Source: Taeniopygia guttata (Eukaryota; Chordata; Aves; Passeriformes; Estrildidae). From it: a stretch of DNA of 64,000 bases. Location of the stretch: assembly GCF_048771995.1 (NCBI RefSeq), contig NC_133026.1, positions 150,869,001 to 150,933,000 of the forward strand. Direction: 5' to 3'. The notes below the pieces were generated by a model. The model had not been told where the DNA came from. It worked only from the letters and a program-made list of their open reading frames with translations, and searched no databases. Within the stretch, counting starts at the first letter, position 1, and every line of letters starts with the position of its first letter. The translations under genes were made by a program, and so were the position numbers. Positions 26,533 to 36,784 of the stretch are shown piece after piece.

Positions 26533-26785
26533 CAGAATTGCCTTTTCGTGGCCAAATTCGGGAACGACTCCGGAGACGATTCCGAGCTGCTGGACTGGAA
26601 ATTCCCAAAATTCCTTGGCAAGGAGCTGTGGATCCATGGAAAAAGGAGCAGGTTCCTGGCAGGAATCCCACGGAGCAGGAAATTCCCAAAGGATCGACCC
26701 CGTCGGAAAAATCCGCGCGGAAGCGTCTTCCACGGGAACGACGTCTCGGAGAAATCCGCGGAAAAATCCTTCACATAAATGAGAA
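26533..26785 (+). other. Unique island in the LRRC14 3' UTR region with an acceptor-like 5' end
   Basis: About 240 bases of non-repetitive, CpG-containing sequence follow TTTTCCCATCAG. One + strand frame stays open for about 80 codons (containing GNDSGDDSELLDWKFPKF), ending at 26778. I do not recognise the peptide. Because the LRRC14 stop lies upstream, the simplest reading is unexpanded 3' UTR; an alternative 3' exon is possible but unsupported. Confidence 0.4.
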
Positions 26786-29700
26786 ATTCATGGAAAACTC
26801 TTTCCCATCGCCGAGAAATCCATGGAAAACTCGCGGTGGAATTGAGAAATCCATGGAAAACTCCCAAAAACGAGAAATCCATGGAAAACTCTTCCCATAA
26901 ATGATAAATCCATGGAAAACTCCCAAAAATGAGAAATCCATGGAAAAATCTTTCCCATAAATGAGAAATCCATGGAAAACTCCCAAAAATGAGAAATCCA
27001 CGGAAAAATCTTTCCCATAAATGAGAAATCCATGGAAAACTCCCAAAAATGAGAAATCCATGGAAAACTCAACGTGAGATGGAGAAATCCGTGGAAAACT
27101 CAAAGTGGGATGGAGAAATCCATGGAAAACTCTTTCCCATCGCAGAGAAATCCATGGAAAACTCCCAAAAATGAGAAATCCATGGAAAACTTCCTGTGGG
27201 ATGGATTCACAGAGAAATCCATGGAAAAATCTTTTCAATAAATGAGAAATCCATGGAAAACTCCCAAAAATGAGAAATCCATGGAAAACTCTTTCCCATA
27301 AATGAGAAATCCATGGAAAACTCAAAGTGGGATGGAGAAATCCATGGAAAATGCCCAAAAATGAGAAATCCATGGAAAAATCTTTCCCATAAATGAGAAA
27401 TCCATGGAAAACTCGCGGTGGGATGGAGAAATCCATGGAAAACTCTTTCCCATAAATGAGAAATCCATGGAAAACTCCCAAAAATGAGAAATCCACGGAA
27501 AAATCACAGTGGGATGGAGAAATCCATGGAAAACTCTTTCCCATCGCCGAGAAATCCACGGAAAACTCCCAAAAATGAGAAATCCATGGAAAACTCACGG
27601 TGGGATGGAGAAATCCATGGAAAATGCCCCAAAATGAGAAATCCATGGAAAAATCTTTCCCATAAATGAGAAATCCATGGAAAACTCTTTCCCATCACCG
27701 AGAAATCCATGGAAAATTCCCAAAAATGAGAAATCCATGGAAAACTCGCGGTGGGATGGAGAAATCCATGGAAAAATCTTTCCCATAAATGAGAAATCCA
27801 TGGAAAACTCGTTCCCATAAATAAGAAATCCATGGAAAACTCTTTCCCATCGCTGAGAAATCAATGGAAAACTCCCAAAAATGAGAAATCCATGGAAAAC
27901 TCGCGGTGGGATGGAGAAATCCATGGAAAACTCTTTCCCAAAAATGAGAAATCCATGGAAAACTCCCAAAAATGAGAAATCCGTGGAAAATTCGTGGTGG
28001 GATGGAGAAATCCACGGAAAACTCTTTCCCAAAAATGAGAAATCCATGGAAAACTCGCAGTGGGATGGAGAAATCCATGGAAAACTCTTTCCCAAAAATG
28101 AGAAATCCATGGAAAACTCCCAAAAATGAGAAATCCATGGAAAAATCTTTCCCATAAATGAGAAATCCATGGAAAACTCGCGGTGGGATGGAGAAATCCA
28201 TGGAAAACTCTTTCCCATCGCTGAGAAATCCATGGAAAACTCCCAAAAACGAAAAATCCATGGAAAACTCCCAAAAATGAGAAACCCATGGAAAACTCTT
28301 TCCCATAAATAAGAAATCCATGGAAAACTCCCAAAAATGAGAAATCCATGGAAAACTCACGGTGGGATGGAGAAATCCATGGAAAACTCCCAAAAATGAG
28401 AAATCCACGGAAAACTCGTGGTGGGATGGAGAAATCCACGGAAAACTCCCAAAAATGAGAAATCCACGGAAAAATCTTTCCCATAATGATAAATCCATGG
28501 AAAACTCATGGTGGGATAGAGAAATCCATGGAAAATGCCCAAAAAATGAGAAATCCATGGAAAACTCCCAAAAAATGAGAAATCCATGGAAAACTCAAAG
28601 TGGGATGGAGAAATCCATGGAAAACTCTTTCCCAAAAATGAGAAATCCATGGAAAACTCTTTCCCATAAATGAGAAATCCATGGAAAATGCCCAAAAATG
28701 AGAAATCCATGGAAAACTCCCAAAAATGAGAAATCCATGGAAAAATCATGGTGGGATGGAGAAATCCATGGAAAACTCTTTCCCAAAAATGAGAAATCCA
28801 TGGAAAACTCTTTCCCATAATGAGAAATCCATGGAAAACTCATGGTGGGATGGAGAAATCCATGGAAAAATCTTTCCCATAATGAGAAATCCATGGAAAA
28901 ATCATGGTGGGATGGAGAAATCCATGGAAAACTCACGGTGGGATGGAGAAATCCATGGAAAATGCCCAAAAATGAGAAATCCATGGAAAACTCTTTCCCA
29001 TTGCCGAGAAATCCATGGAAAACTCCCAAAAATGAGAAATCCATGGAAAAATCACGGTGAGATGGAGAAATCCATGGAAAACTCCCAAATATGAGAAATC
29101 CATGGAAAACTCTTCCCATAAATGAGAAATCCATGGAAAACTCTTTCCCATAAATGAGAAATCCATGGAAAACTCCCAAAAATGAGAAACCCATGGAAAA
29201 ATTTTTTCCCATAATGAGAAATCCATGGAAAACTCTTTCCCATCGCTGATAAATCCATGGAGAAATCATGGTGGGATGGAGAAATCCATGGAAAACTCCC
29301 AAAAATGAGAAATCCATGGAAAACTCTTTCCCAAAAATGAGAAATCCATGGAAAAATCATGGTGGGATGGAGGAATTCATGGAAAATGCCCAAAAATGAG
29401 AAATCCATGGAAAACTCTTCCCATAAATGAGAAATCCATGGAAAACTCTTTCCCATCACCAAAAAATCCATGGAAAACTCAACGATAGATGGAGAAATCC
29501 ATGGAAAATGCCCAAAAATGAGAAATCCATGGAAAACTCTTTCCCCAAAATGAGAAATCCATGGAAAACTCTTTCCCATCGCTGAGAAATCCATGGAAAA
29601 CTCCCAAAAATAAGAAATCCACGGAAAAATCTTTCCCATAAATGAGAAATCCATGGAAAACTCAACGTGAGATCGAGAAATCCATGGAAAAATCAAAGTG

Positions 29701-29790
29701 GGATGGAGAAATCCATGGAAAACTCCCAAAAATGAGAAATCCACGGAAAACTCGCGGTGGGATGGAGAAATCCATGGAAAACTCCCCTGG
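26786..29790 (+). repeat. ~28-bp minisatellite GAGAAATCCATGGAAAACTC
   Basis: This 3-kb array has a basic unit of about 28 bp, ATGAGAAATCCATGGAAAAC plus TCCCAAAA. Alternative linkers are TCTTTCCCATAA, TCGCGGTGGGATGG and TGCCCAAA. Each unit carries a CCATGG palindrome. Very long minus-strand open frames (up to about 290 codons of SMDFSFLGVFHGFL phrases) are produced by the near absence of stop triplets in the unit and are not a gene. The array probably lies in the LRRC14 3' UTR. Confidence 0.93.
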
Positions 29791-29870
29791 AAAAACCGGG
29801 AACGAGGGAATTTGGGGGAGGGAAAAGTTGGATTTGGGTTTTTTTTTTATCCTGCTCTGATTCCATTGGA

Positions 29871-29876
29871 AATAAA
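29871..29876 (+). terminator. LRRC14: Candidate LRRC14 polyadenylation signal AATAAA
   Basis: A canonical AATAAA lies in a unique 130-base stretch between two arrays. A GT-rich TTTGTCGTGTC element follows about 25-35 bases downstream, as expected for a cleavage region. It is the best + strand polyadenylation site between the LRRC14 stop and the C8orf82 promoter, and would give a 3' UTR of about 4.2 kb, mostly repeats. Confidence 0.6.
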
Positions 29877-29929
29877 CTCATCCCACCCCAAATCCCGAAT
29901 TTGTCGTGTCCGGCCGGGAATTCCCCCGA

Positions 29930-31415
29930 TCCCGTTATTTTTCCCCTCATTCCAATTATTTTCCACCTAATTTTGGAATTTTTCCACTTAATTTTGGTAT
30001 TTTTCTGCCTAATTTTGGTAGTTTTCCACCTAATTTTGGTATTTTCCCACCTAATTTTGGTGTTTTCCCACCTAATTTTGATATTTTTCCACCTCATTTT
30101 CCTCCTCATTTCCCAATTTCCCCCTCATTTGTCAAATTTCCTCCTAATTTTCCAATTTTCTTCCTAATTTTCCAATTTTCTGCCTAATTTTCCAATTCCC
30201 GCCCCCCATTTTCCAATTTTCCCCCTCATTTTTCAATCCCCCCCCATTTTCCCACTTTTTTTTAGATTTTCCCCCTCATTTTCCATATTTTTTTCCCCTC
30301 AATTCCAATTTTTCCCTCATTTTTCCAATTTTTTGACATTTCCCCCTCATTTTTCATCATTTTCCCCAATTTCCCATCTTTTTTCCCAATTTCCCCCCTT
30401 ATTTTCCCAATTTTTTGAGATTTTTCCCTCTCATTTTCCAATTTTCCCCCATTTTCCCCCTAATTTCATAATTTCCCCCCAAATTTTCCAATTTTCTGCC
30501 TAATTTCCCAATTTCCCCCTCATTTTCCATCTTTTTTTCCCAATTTCGCCCCATTTTCCAACTGTTTTGAGATTTTCCCCCTCATTTCCCAATTTTACCC
30601 CCCATTTTTCCAAATTTTCCCCTCATTCCCAATTTCCCCCCTCATTTTCCCACTTTTTCCCAATTTTCCCCCAATTTTCCATCTTTTTTCCCAATTTCCT
30701 CCCCAAATTCCCAATTTCCCCCCCAATTTTCAAATTTTCTGCCTCATTTTCCAATTTTCCTCCTTCATTTCCCAATTTTAGCCCCCATTTCATAATTTCC
30801 CCCCAATTTTCCAATTTTCTGCCTAATTTTCCAATTTCCCCCCTCATTTTCCATCTTTTTTCCCAATTTCCCCCTCATTTTCCAACTTTTTTTATATTTT
30901 CCCCCTCATTTCCCAATTTCCCCCCTCATTTCATAATTTTCCCCCCTAATTTTCCTATTTCCCCCTCATTTTCCCAATTTTTTGAGATTTTCCCCCTCAT
31001 TTTCCCAATTTTTTGCGATGTTCCCCCTCATTTCCCAATTTCCCCCTCATTTTCCCAATTTTTTGAAATTTCCCCCTCATTTTCCATCTTTTTTCTCAAT
31101 TTCCCCCTCAATTCCCAATTTTCCCCCTCATTTTCCCACTTTTTCGAGATTTTTCCTCTCATTTTCCATCTTTTTTCCCATTTTTTCCTCTCATTTTCCC
31201 CATTTTTTTCAGATTTTCCCCCTCATTTCCCCACTTTTTTTCCCCAATTTTCCCACTTTTTTCCAATTTTCCCCCTCATTTTCCCCGTTTTTTTCCAATT
31301 TTCCCCCTCATTTTCCATCTATTTTCCCAATTTCCACCTCATTTTCCCCCTTTTTTCCCAATTTTTAACCATTTTCCCACTTTTTTCCCAATTTTTTGCC
31401 TTTTTTTTTTTTTTT
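29930..31415 (+). repeat. ~22-bp C/T minisatellite TTTTCCCCCTCATTTTCCCA
   Basis: A polypyrimidine-rich array with unit TTTTCCCCCTCATTTTCCCA plus ATTT; early units read TTTTCCACCTAATTTTGGTA. It occupies the spacer between LRRC14 and C8orf82. The + strand is almost pure C/T/A with very few G. The F/P/S-rich open frames are repeat artefacts. Confidence 0.9.
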
Positions 31416-31806
31416 CCCCTGAGGGCAAAAAGGGCAAAATGGCGGCGGGGGGGCGGAACCAATAGCGGATCTATTGTGGGGGGGGAAGTTTATGAAGTCG
31501 CTTTTTTTAAATCTCCCCTATGAAAAACACTTGGTGAATCCTATATGCTCTATAATTCTATATAATCCATAATTCTATAGAATCCATAATTTTATAAAAT
31601 GTGGAAATTTTATAAAATTCTATAAAATCCCCCCCCTCCCCGGGCCTTTTCTCCTCCCACTTCCGCTCCCTCCCCGGAACCTTTTCGCCGCCGCACACGC
31701 GCGGTGCCCGCGGATCGCGGTCCCCCAGGGGGTCACTTCCGGCGGGGCTGTCGCTGTCGCCTGTCGCGACAGGAGGAGGCGGCGGGGCCGAATCGCGACA
31801 GTCGCG
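31416..31806 (+). promoter_or_regulatory. C8orf82: C8orf82 promoter and 5' leader
   Basis: A CCAAT box lies at 31459-31463 in a G-rich block. A short A/T repeat of TATAATCCATAATTCTATAG type spans about 31550-31630. Two ETS-type motifs follow, ACTTCCG at 31659 and ACTTCCGG at 31735-31742, typical of promoters of nuclear genes for mitochondrial proteins. The leader just before the ATG is dense in TCGCGA, including the perfect palindrome CTGTCGCGACAG at 31761-31772. The transcription start was not located; it is probably near the ETS sites. Confidence 0.7.
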
Positions 31807-31923
31807 ATGAGGGCGGGACCGGTGCTGCGGCTCTGCGCCCTCCCCGGGCTGAGCTACCGGCAGGGCCAGCGGCCCGAGCCCGGCATCCGCGAGTATTTCT
31901 ATTACCTGGATCTGCACGGGCAG
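31807..31923 (+). CDS. C8orf82: C8orf82 (UPF0598), coding exon 1 of 3
   Basis: The joined exons 31807-31923, 33403-33451 and 36785-37236 give 618 bases, 205 residues, close to the about 216 residues of the human protein. This exon encodes residues 1-39: a short basic, hydrophobic N terminus (MRAGPVLRLCALPGLSYRQG), then EPGIREYFYYLDLHGQ, the family signature (human IREYFYWIDLHGQ). The N terminus could be a mitochondrial targeting sequence; that is inference. The molecular function of UPF0598 proteins is not known to me. The start is the only ATG in frame upstream of the signature, with G at -3. The donor is CAG|GTGAGG (phase 0). Confidence 0.9.
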
Positions 31924-31929
31924 GTGAGG

Positions 31930-32262
31930 GCGGCGAGCGGGGATCGATAACCATCGATAACCATCGATAAGGATCGATAACCATCGATAGGGGATCGATA
32001 ACCATCGATAAGGGAGGGATAAGGATCGATAACGGTCGATAAAGGGTCGAGAAGGGGTTGATAAGGGATCGATAGGGAGAGAGAACGATCGATAAGGGAT
32101 TGATAAGAGGTCGATAAGGGAGGGATAAGGATCGATAACGGTGGATAAAGGGTCGAGAAGGGGTTGATAAGGGTCCGATAGGGAGCGAGAACAATCGATA
32201 AGGGATTGATAGGACGTCGATAATGGAGGGATAAGGATCGATAACGATCGATAACGGACCCA
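31930..32262 (+). repeat. ATCGATAA-rich repeat at the start of C8orf82 intron 1
   Basis: A short-period array of ATCGATAACC, ATCGATAAGG and GGTCGATAAAGGGTCGAG words begins a few bases after the splice donor. Larger copies of about 120 bp (GGGAGGGATAAGGATCGATA) recur two or three times. TATCGATA-like palindromes are abundant. The base composition differs completely from the A/C-rich array that follows. Confidence 0.88.
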
Positions 32263-33320
32263 AATTAAACCCACATTAAAACCAAATTAAAACCCAAAAA
32301 AATCCCCCCAAAAAGCCAAAAAAAAAAAAACCAACCCAAAAAGATCCAAAAAAGATCCCAAAAAAACCCCAAAAAGAGCCCAAAAAAACCCCCAAAAATC
32401 CCCAAAAAAGATCCCAAATAAACCCCAAAAAACCCAAAAAGATCCTGAAAAAAAACCCCAAAAAAACCCCAAAAAAAACCCCCAAAAATATCCCACAAAA
32501 ACCCAAAATATCCCAAAAAAATCCCAAAAAATCCCCAAAGAAGATCCCAAATAAACCCCAAAAAACCCAAAAAGATCCTGAAAAAAACCCCCAAAAAACC
32601 CCAAAAAACCCCAAAAATATCCCACAAAAACCCAAAATATCCCAAAAAAAGCCCAAAAAGATCAAACCCCCCCAAAACACCCCAATAATATCCAAAAAAC
32701 CCCAAAAAATATCCCAAAAAACCCCAAAAAATATCCCAAAAAAATCCCAAAAAAACCCCAAAAAGATCCCAAAAAAATCCCAAAAGATCCCAAAATATCC
32801 CCAAAAAACCCCCAAATTATAAAAAAACCCCAAAAAGATCCCCAAAAATACCCCCAAACCCCCCCCAAAAACTCTCCAAAAAACCCCCCAAAACCCCCCA
32901 AAAAAACCTGAAAAAGTCCCAGAAAAATCAAAAAAAAACCCCCAAAAAATAAAAAAAATTCCAAAAAATCCCCGAAAAACCCCCAAAATGTCGCAAAAAA
33001 CCATAAAAAATCTCCCAAAAAAACCCACAAAAAAACAACAACAAAAAAAACCCACAAAAACCCCCAAAAAACCTTCAAGAAATAAAAAAAAAAAACCCAA
33101 AAAGCCCCCAAAATCCCCCGAAAATCCCCCCAAAAAAACCCAAAAAACAAAACAAAAAAACCCAACCAAAAATCCCACAAAAAATCCCCCCCCAAAAAAA
33201 AGAACCAAAAAAACCCCAAAAACATCCCCAAAAAATCCCAAAAACCCCCAAACCCCCCCCAAAAAACCCCAAAAAGATCCCCAAAAAAACCCCAAAAACC
33301 CCAAACCCAAAATTTTGATT
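32263..33320 (+). repeat. A/C-rich low-complexity array, C8orf82 intron 1
   Basis: Runs of CCC or CCCC separated by four to seven A (CCCCAAAAAACCCC, ATCCCAAAAAAATCCC) continue for 1 kb with almost no G on the + strand. Embedded larger duplicates (CCCAAAAAGATCCTGAAAAA at about 32442 and 32565) show tandem units of about 120 bp. The minus strand has continuous G-quadruplex potential. The minus-strand GFFGIFWGFF frames are artefacts. Confidence 0.9.
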
Positions 33321-33402
33321 TTTCTGGGGGTAAAATCCCCAAATTTTGATTTTTTTGGGGTAAAATCCCCCAAATTTTTAATTTTTTCCCATTTTTTTGC
33401 AG

Positions 33403-33451
33403 CTGTTCCTGGACGACGCCAAAGTGAAAAACTTCACCACGTGTTTCCGAG
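33403..33451 (+). CDS. C8orf82: C8orf82 (UPF0598), coding exon 2 of 3
   Basis: This 49-base exon has acceptor ATTTTTTTGCAG ending at 33402 and donor CGAG|GTACCC at 33451/33452. It encodes LFLDDAKVKNFTTCFR (residues 40-55) plus the first base of an aspartate codon completed by exon 3. Human has the closely similar LFLDDSKMKNFITCFKD. Confidence 0.92.
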
Positions 33452-33455
33452 GTAC

Positions 33456-33840
33456 CCAATTAATTAGGCACCTCCCTAATTAGTCACCTCGTTAATTATT
33501 CACCTCCTCGATTATTCACCTCGTTAACTATTGACATTGTTAATTATTCACCTCCTTAATTAGTCAACTCCTTAATTATTCACCTTCTTATTTATTCACC
33601 TTATTAATTATTCACCTCATTAATTATTCAATTTTGTAATTACTCACCTTGGTAATTATTAACCTCGTTAATTAGTCATCTTAATTATTCACCTTGTTAA
33701 TTATTTGCCTCATTAATTATTCAGCTCTTTAGTTATTCACATCATTAATTATTAATTATTCACCTCCTTTATTTTTTCCCTTGTTAATTATTAACGTTGT
33801 TAATTATTCGCCTCCTTATTTATTCACCTCCTTAATTATT
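33456..33840 (+). repeat. ~16-bp A/T minisatellite TTAATTATTCACCTCC at the start of C8orf82 intron 2
   Basis: Tandem TTAATTATTCACCTCC units, with variants GTTAATTATTCACCTT and TTAATTAGTCA, start within five bases of the donor at 33452. Like the ATCGATAA array in intron 1, it is replaced abruptly by an A/C-rich array. Confidence 0.9.
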
Positions 33841-34979
33841 CACTGCAAAAAATGTAAAAAACCTCCAAAAAAAACCCCAAAAAAATCCCAAAAAAAGTCA
33901 AGAAAATCACCAAAAAATCCTAAAAAAAAACCCAAAAAAATCCCAAATACCCCAAAATCACCTCCAAAAAACCAAAAAAATCCCTCAGAAAACACACAGA
34001 AAATGCTACAAAAACCACCTGAAAACACCCCAAAAAAATCCCAAACAAACTACAAAAATCCACCAAAAAAATCACCAAAAAATCTCAAAAACCCCCCAAA
34101 AACCCCAAAAACATCCCCAAAAAACTGCAAAAAAAACCCCAAAAACAAAAAAAAAAAAAACCCAAAAAACTGCCATAAAATCCCAAAAAACCCCCAAAAA
34201 TTTAAAAAATCAAAAAAATTTTAAAAACCAAAAAAACCCTGAAAACATCCCGAAAAAATCCCCAAAAAATCAAATAAATTTTAAAAAACCCCCAAAAAAC
34301 CCAAAAACCCCCCAAAAAATCCCCTCCCAAAAAAACCCTAAAATTCCCAAAAAAACCCCAAAAAATCCCCAAAAAAAGAAAATTTAAAAAAACCCCAAAA
34401 AATCCAAAAAACCCCAAAAAACCCATAAAATCAAAAAAACCAAAAAAAACCAAAAAAACCTGAAAAACCACAAAAAAAAACCCCAAGAAACAAAAAAAAT
34501 CCCAAAAAAATCCCAAATATCACCAAAAATCCCCAAAAAAACCCCAAAAAATCAAAATAAAAACAAAAAAATTTTTAAAAAATCCCAGAAAACCCCCAAA
34601 AAAACCCAAAAATCACAAAAAAATTAAAAAATAGAAAAAAATTCAAAAAACCCAAAAAATCAAAAAAAATCACAAAAAATCCCAAAGAAACCCAAAAAAA
34701 TCCAAATAAAAACCGAAAAATTGAAAAAAATCCCAAAAATCCCAAGAATCCCAAAAAAAACCCAAAAAATCACAAAAAAATCAAAAAAATTGAAAAAAAA
34801 ATCCAAAACCCAAAAAAAATCCCAAAAAAATCCCAAAAATCCCCCCAAAAAAATCCCAAAAAAATCCAAAAAATCACCAAAAATCCCCAGAAACCCCCAA
34901 AAAATCCCAAAAAAACCCAAAATCCCCCCAAAACACCCCCAAAAACCCCAAAACCCCAACTCTCCCCCCTCTCCCGCAG

Positions 34980-35030
34980 TCGCCGCCTTCCTGTCGTCCT
35001 TCTTCTCCCGCCTGCAGCGGAACCAGGGCC
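34980..35030 (+). pseudogene. C8orf82: Copy 1 of the 5' edge of C8orf82 exon 3 with splice acceptor
   Basis: CTCCCCCCTCTCCCGCAG ends at 34979 and is followed by about 50 bases matching the start of exon 3. In the parental phase it encodes VAAFLSSFFSRLQRN where the gene has DAAFLSQFFSRLQRN. It then dissolves into the A/C array. It has a plausible acceptor and would open a frame of more than 90 codons into the repeat. Confidence 0.92.
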
Positions 35031-35841
35031 AACAAAAAAACCCAAAATCACCTCCAAGAAATCCCAAACCACCTCCAAAAAACCCCCAAAACCATTGTAA
35101 AACCCCTGAAAACTCCACAAAAATCACTCCAAAAATCCCAAGAAATCCCAAAAAACCCCAAAAAATCCCCAAAGAAATCCCAAAAACCCCCATTAAAAAA
35201 CCAAAAAATCCCAAAAATCCTCCAAAAAAACCCAAAAAAATCCGCAAAAAACCCCATAAAAAATCCACCAAAAATCCCAAAAAAATCAAAAAAATCCCCC
35301 AAAAAATTAAAAAAAAAAACCCATAAAAATCTGCAAAAAATCCCATAAAAAACCCGAAAAAAACCCCAAAAACCCCTAAAAATAAAAAAAATGTAAAGAA
35401 ATCAAAAAGATCCCAGAAAATCTAAAAAATAAAAAAAAAATCAAAAAAAATCAAAAAAATAAAAAAAATTTTGAAAACCCCAAAAATACCAAAAAACAAC
35501 AAAAAAATTTTAAAAAACCCCAAATATCCCAAAAAACCCCAAAAAATCAAAATAAAACCCAAAAAATTAAAAAAAATATCCCAGAAATCCCAAAAAACCC
35601 CAAGAAAAATCAGAAAAAAAACCCTCATAAAAATATCAAAAAAAATCAAAAACCCCCATAAAAATCCCCCAAAAAATCCCCAAAAAACGCCAAAAAAATC
35701 CAAAAAAAAATAGAAAAAAAATCCAAAAAAACCCCCAAAAAATCCCAAAAAATCCCAAAAAATCCCAAAAAAAACCCAAAATCCACCCAAAACACCCCCA
35801 AAAACCCCCAAAACCCCAACTCTCCCCCCTCTCTCCCGCAG

Positions 35842-35894
35842 TCGCCGCCTTCCTGTCGTCGTTCTTCGGCCGCCTGAAGCGGAACCGGCGCCAC
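35842..35894 (+). pseudogene. C8orf82: Copy 2 of the 5' edge of C8orf82 exon 3 with splice acceptor
   Basis: CCCCTCTCTCCCGCAG ends at 35841; the following bases encode VAAFLSSFFGRLKRNRR. It is slightly more diverged than copy 1 but shares its GTC (valine) junction codon and flanking CCCAACTCTCCCCC, so copies 1 and 2 are closer to each other than to exon 3. Confidence 0.92.
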
Positions 35895-36784
35895 CAAAAA
35901 CCCAAAAAAAACCCGAAAAAACCCCCAAAATCGCCTCCAAAAAACCCAAAAAAATCCCTCACAAAACACCCAGATAATGCTACAAAAACCACCTGAAAAT
36001 GCCCAAAAAAATCCCAAAAAACTACAAAAATCCACCAAAAAATAACCACCAAAAAACCCAAAAAATTCCCCAAAAAAAAACCCAACCCAAAAAAACCCCA
36101 AAGATCCCCAAAAAAGCCAAAAAATTAAAAAAAAAAACAGAAAAAAACCCCAAAATCCCATTATAAACCCCAAAAAACCCCAAAAAATCACCAAAAAATC
36201 CCAAAAAACCCCAACAATTCCAAAAAAAACCCAAAAAACCACCAAGAAATCCCAAAAAAACCCAAAAAAATCACAAAAAAACCCCCAAAAATCCCAAAGA
36301 ACACAAAAATAAAAAAAAATCCCAAAAAACCAAAAAAATCCCCCAAAACCCCAAAAAACACCAAAAAAATCAGAAAAAAAGAAAAAAAAAAAAAAACAAA
36401 AAAAAAACCCCAAAAAAATCCCCTCAAAAACCCATAAAAATCCCAAAAAATCCCTAATAACCACAAAAAAATCCCAAAAAACCCGAATAAAATCCAGACA
36501 GAATCCCCAAAAAATAAAAAAAAAACCCTAAAAAAATCCTAAAAAATAAAAAAAATTCCCAAAACCATCCCCAAAAAAATTCCAAAATATCTCAAAAAAA
36601 TCCCAAAAAACACCATAAAAACCCCAAAAAAATCACAAAAAAACCCCAAAAAAACCCCAAAAAATCCCAAAAAAATCCCAAAAAAATCCCAAAAAAACCC
36701 CAAAAAATCCCAAAAAATCCCAAAAAAATCCCCAAAAAATCCCAAAAATCCCAAACCTCTAAAACCTCTCCCCTCTCTCCGCAG

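Larger units (their letters stand above)
33841..36765 (+). repeat. A/C-rich low-complexity array, C8orf82 intron 2
   Basis: CCCAAAAAA/ATCCCAAAAA repeats, nearly devoid of G and T, fill the intron to the exon 3 acceptor. Two GC-rich islands inside it (34960-35030 and 35811-35894) are duplicates of the exon 3 acceptor and start. A CAGAAAATGCTACAAAAACC phrase recurs at about 34000 and 35970, linking this intron to the array downstream of the gene. Confidence 0.88.

Noticed and set aside
31550-31630. TATAAAA-like words as a TATA box for C8orf82
   Set aside because: They belong to a short CCATAATTCTATAG repeat, lie more than 100 bases before the ETS sites, and the promoter is otherwise of CpG type.
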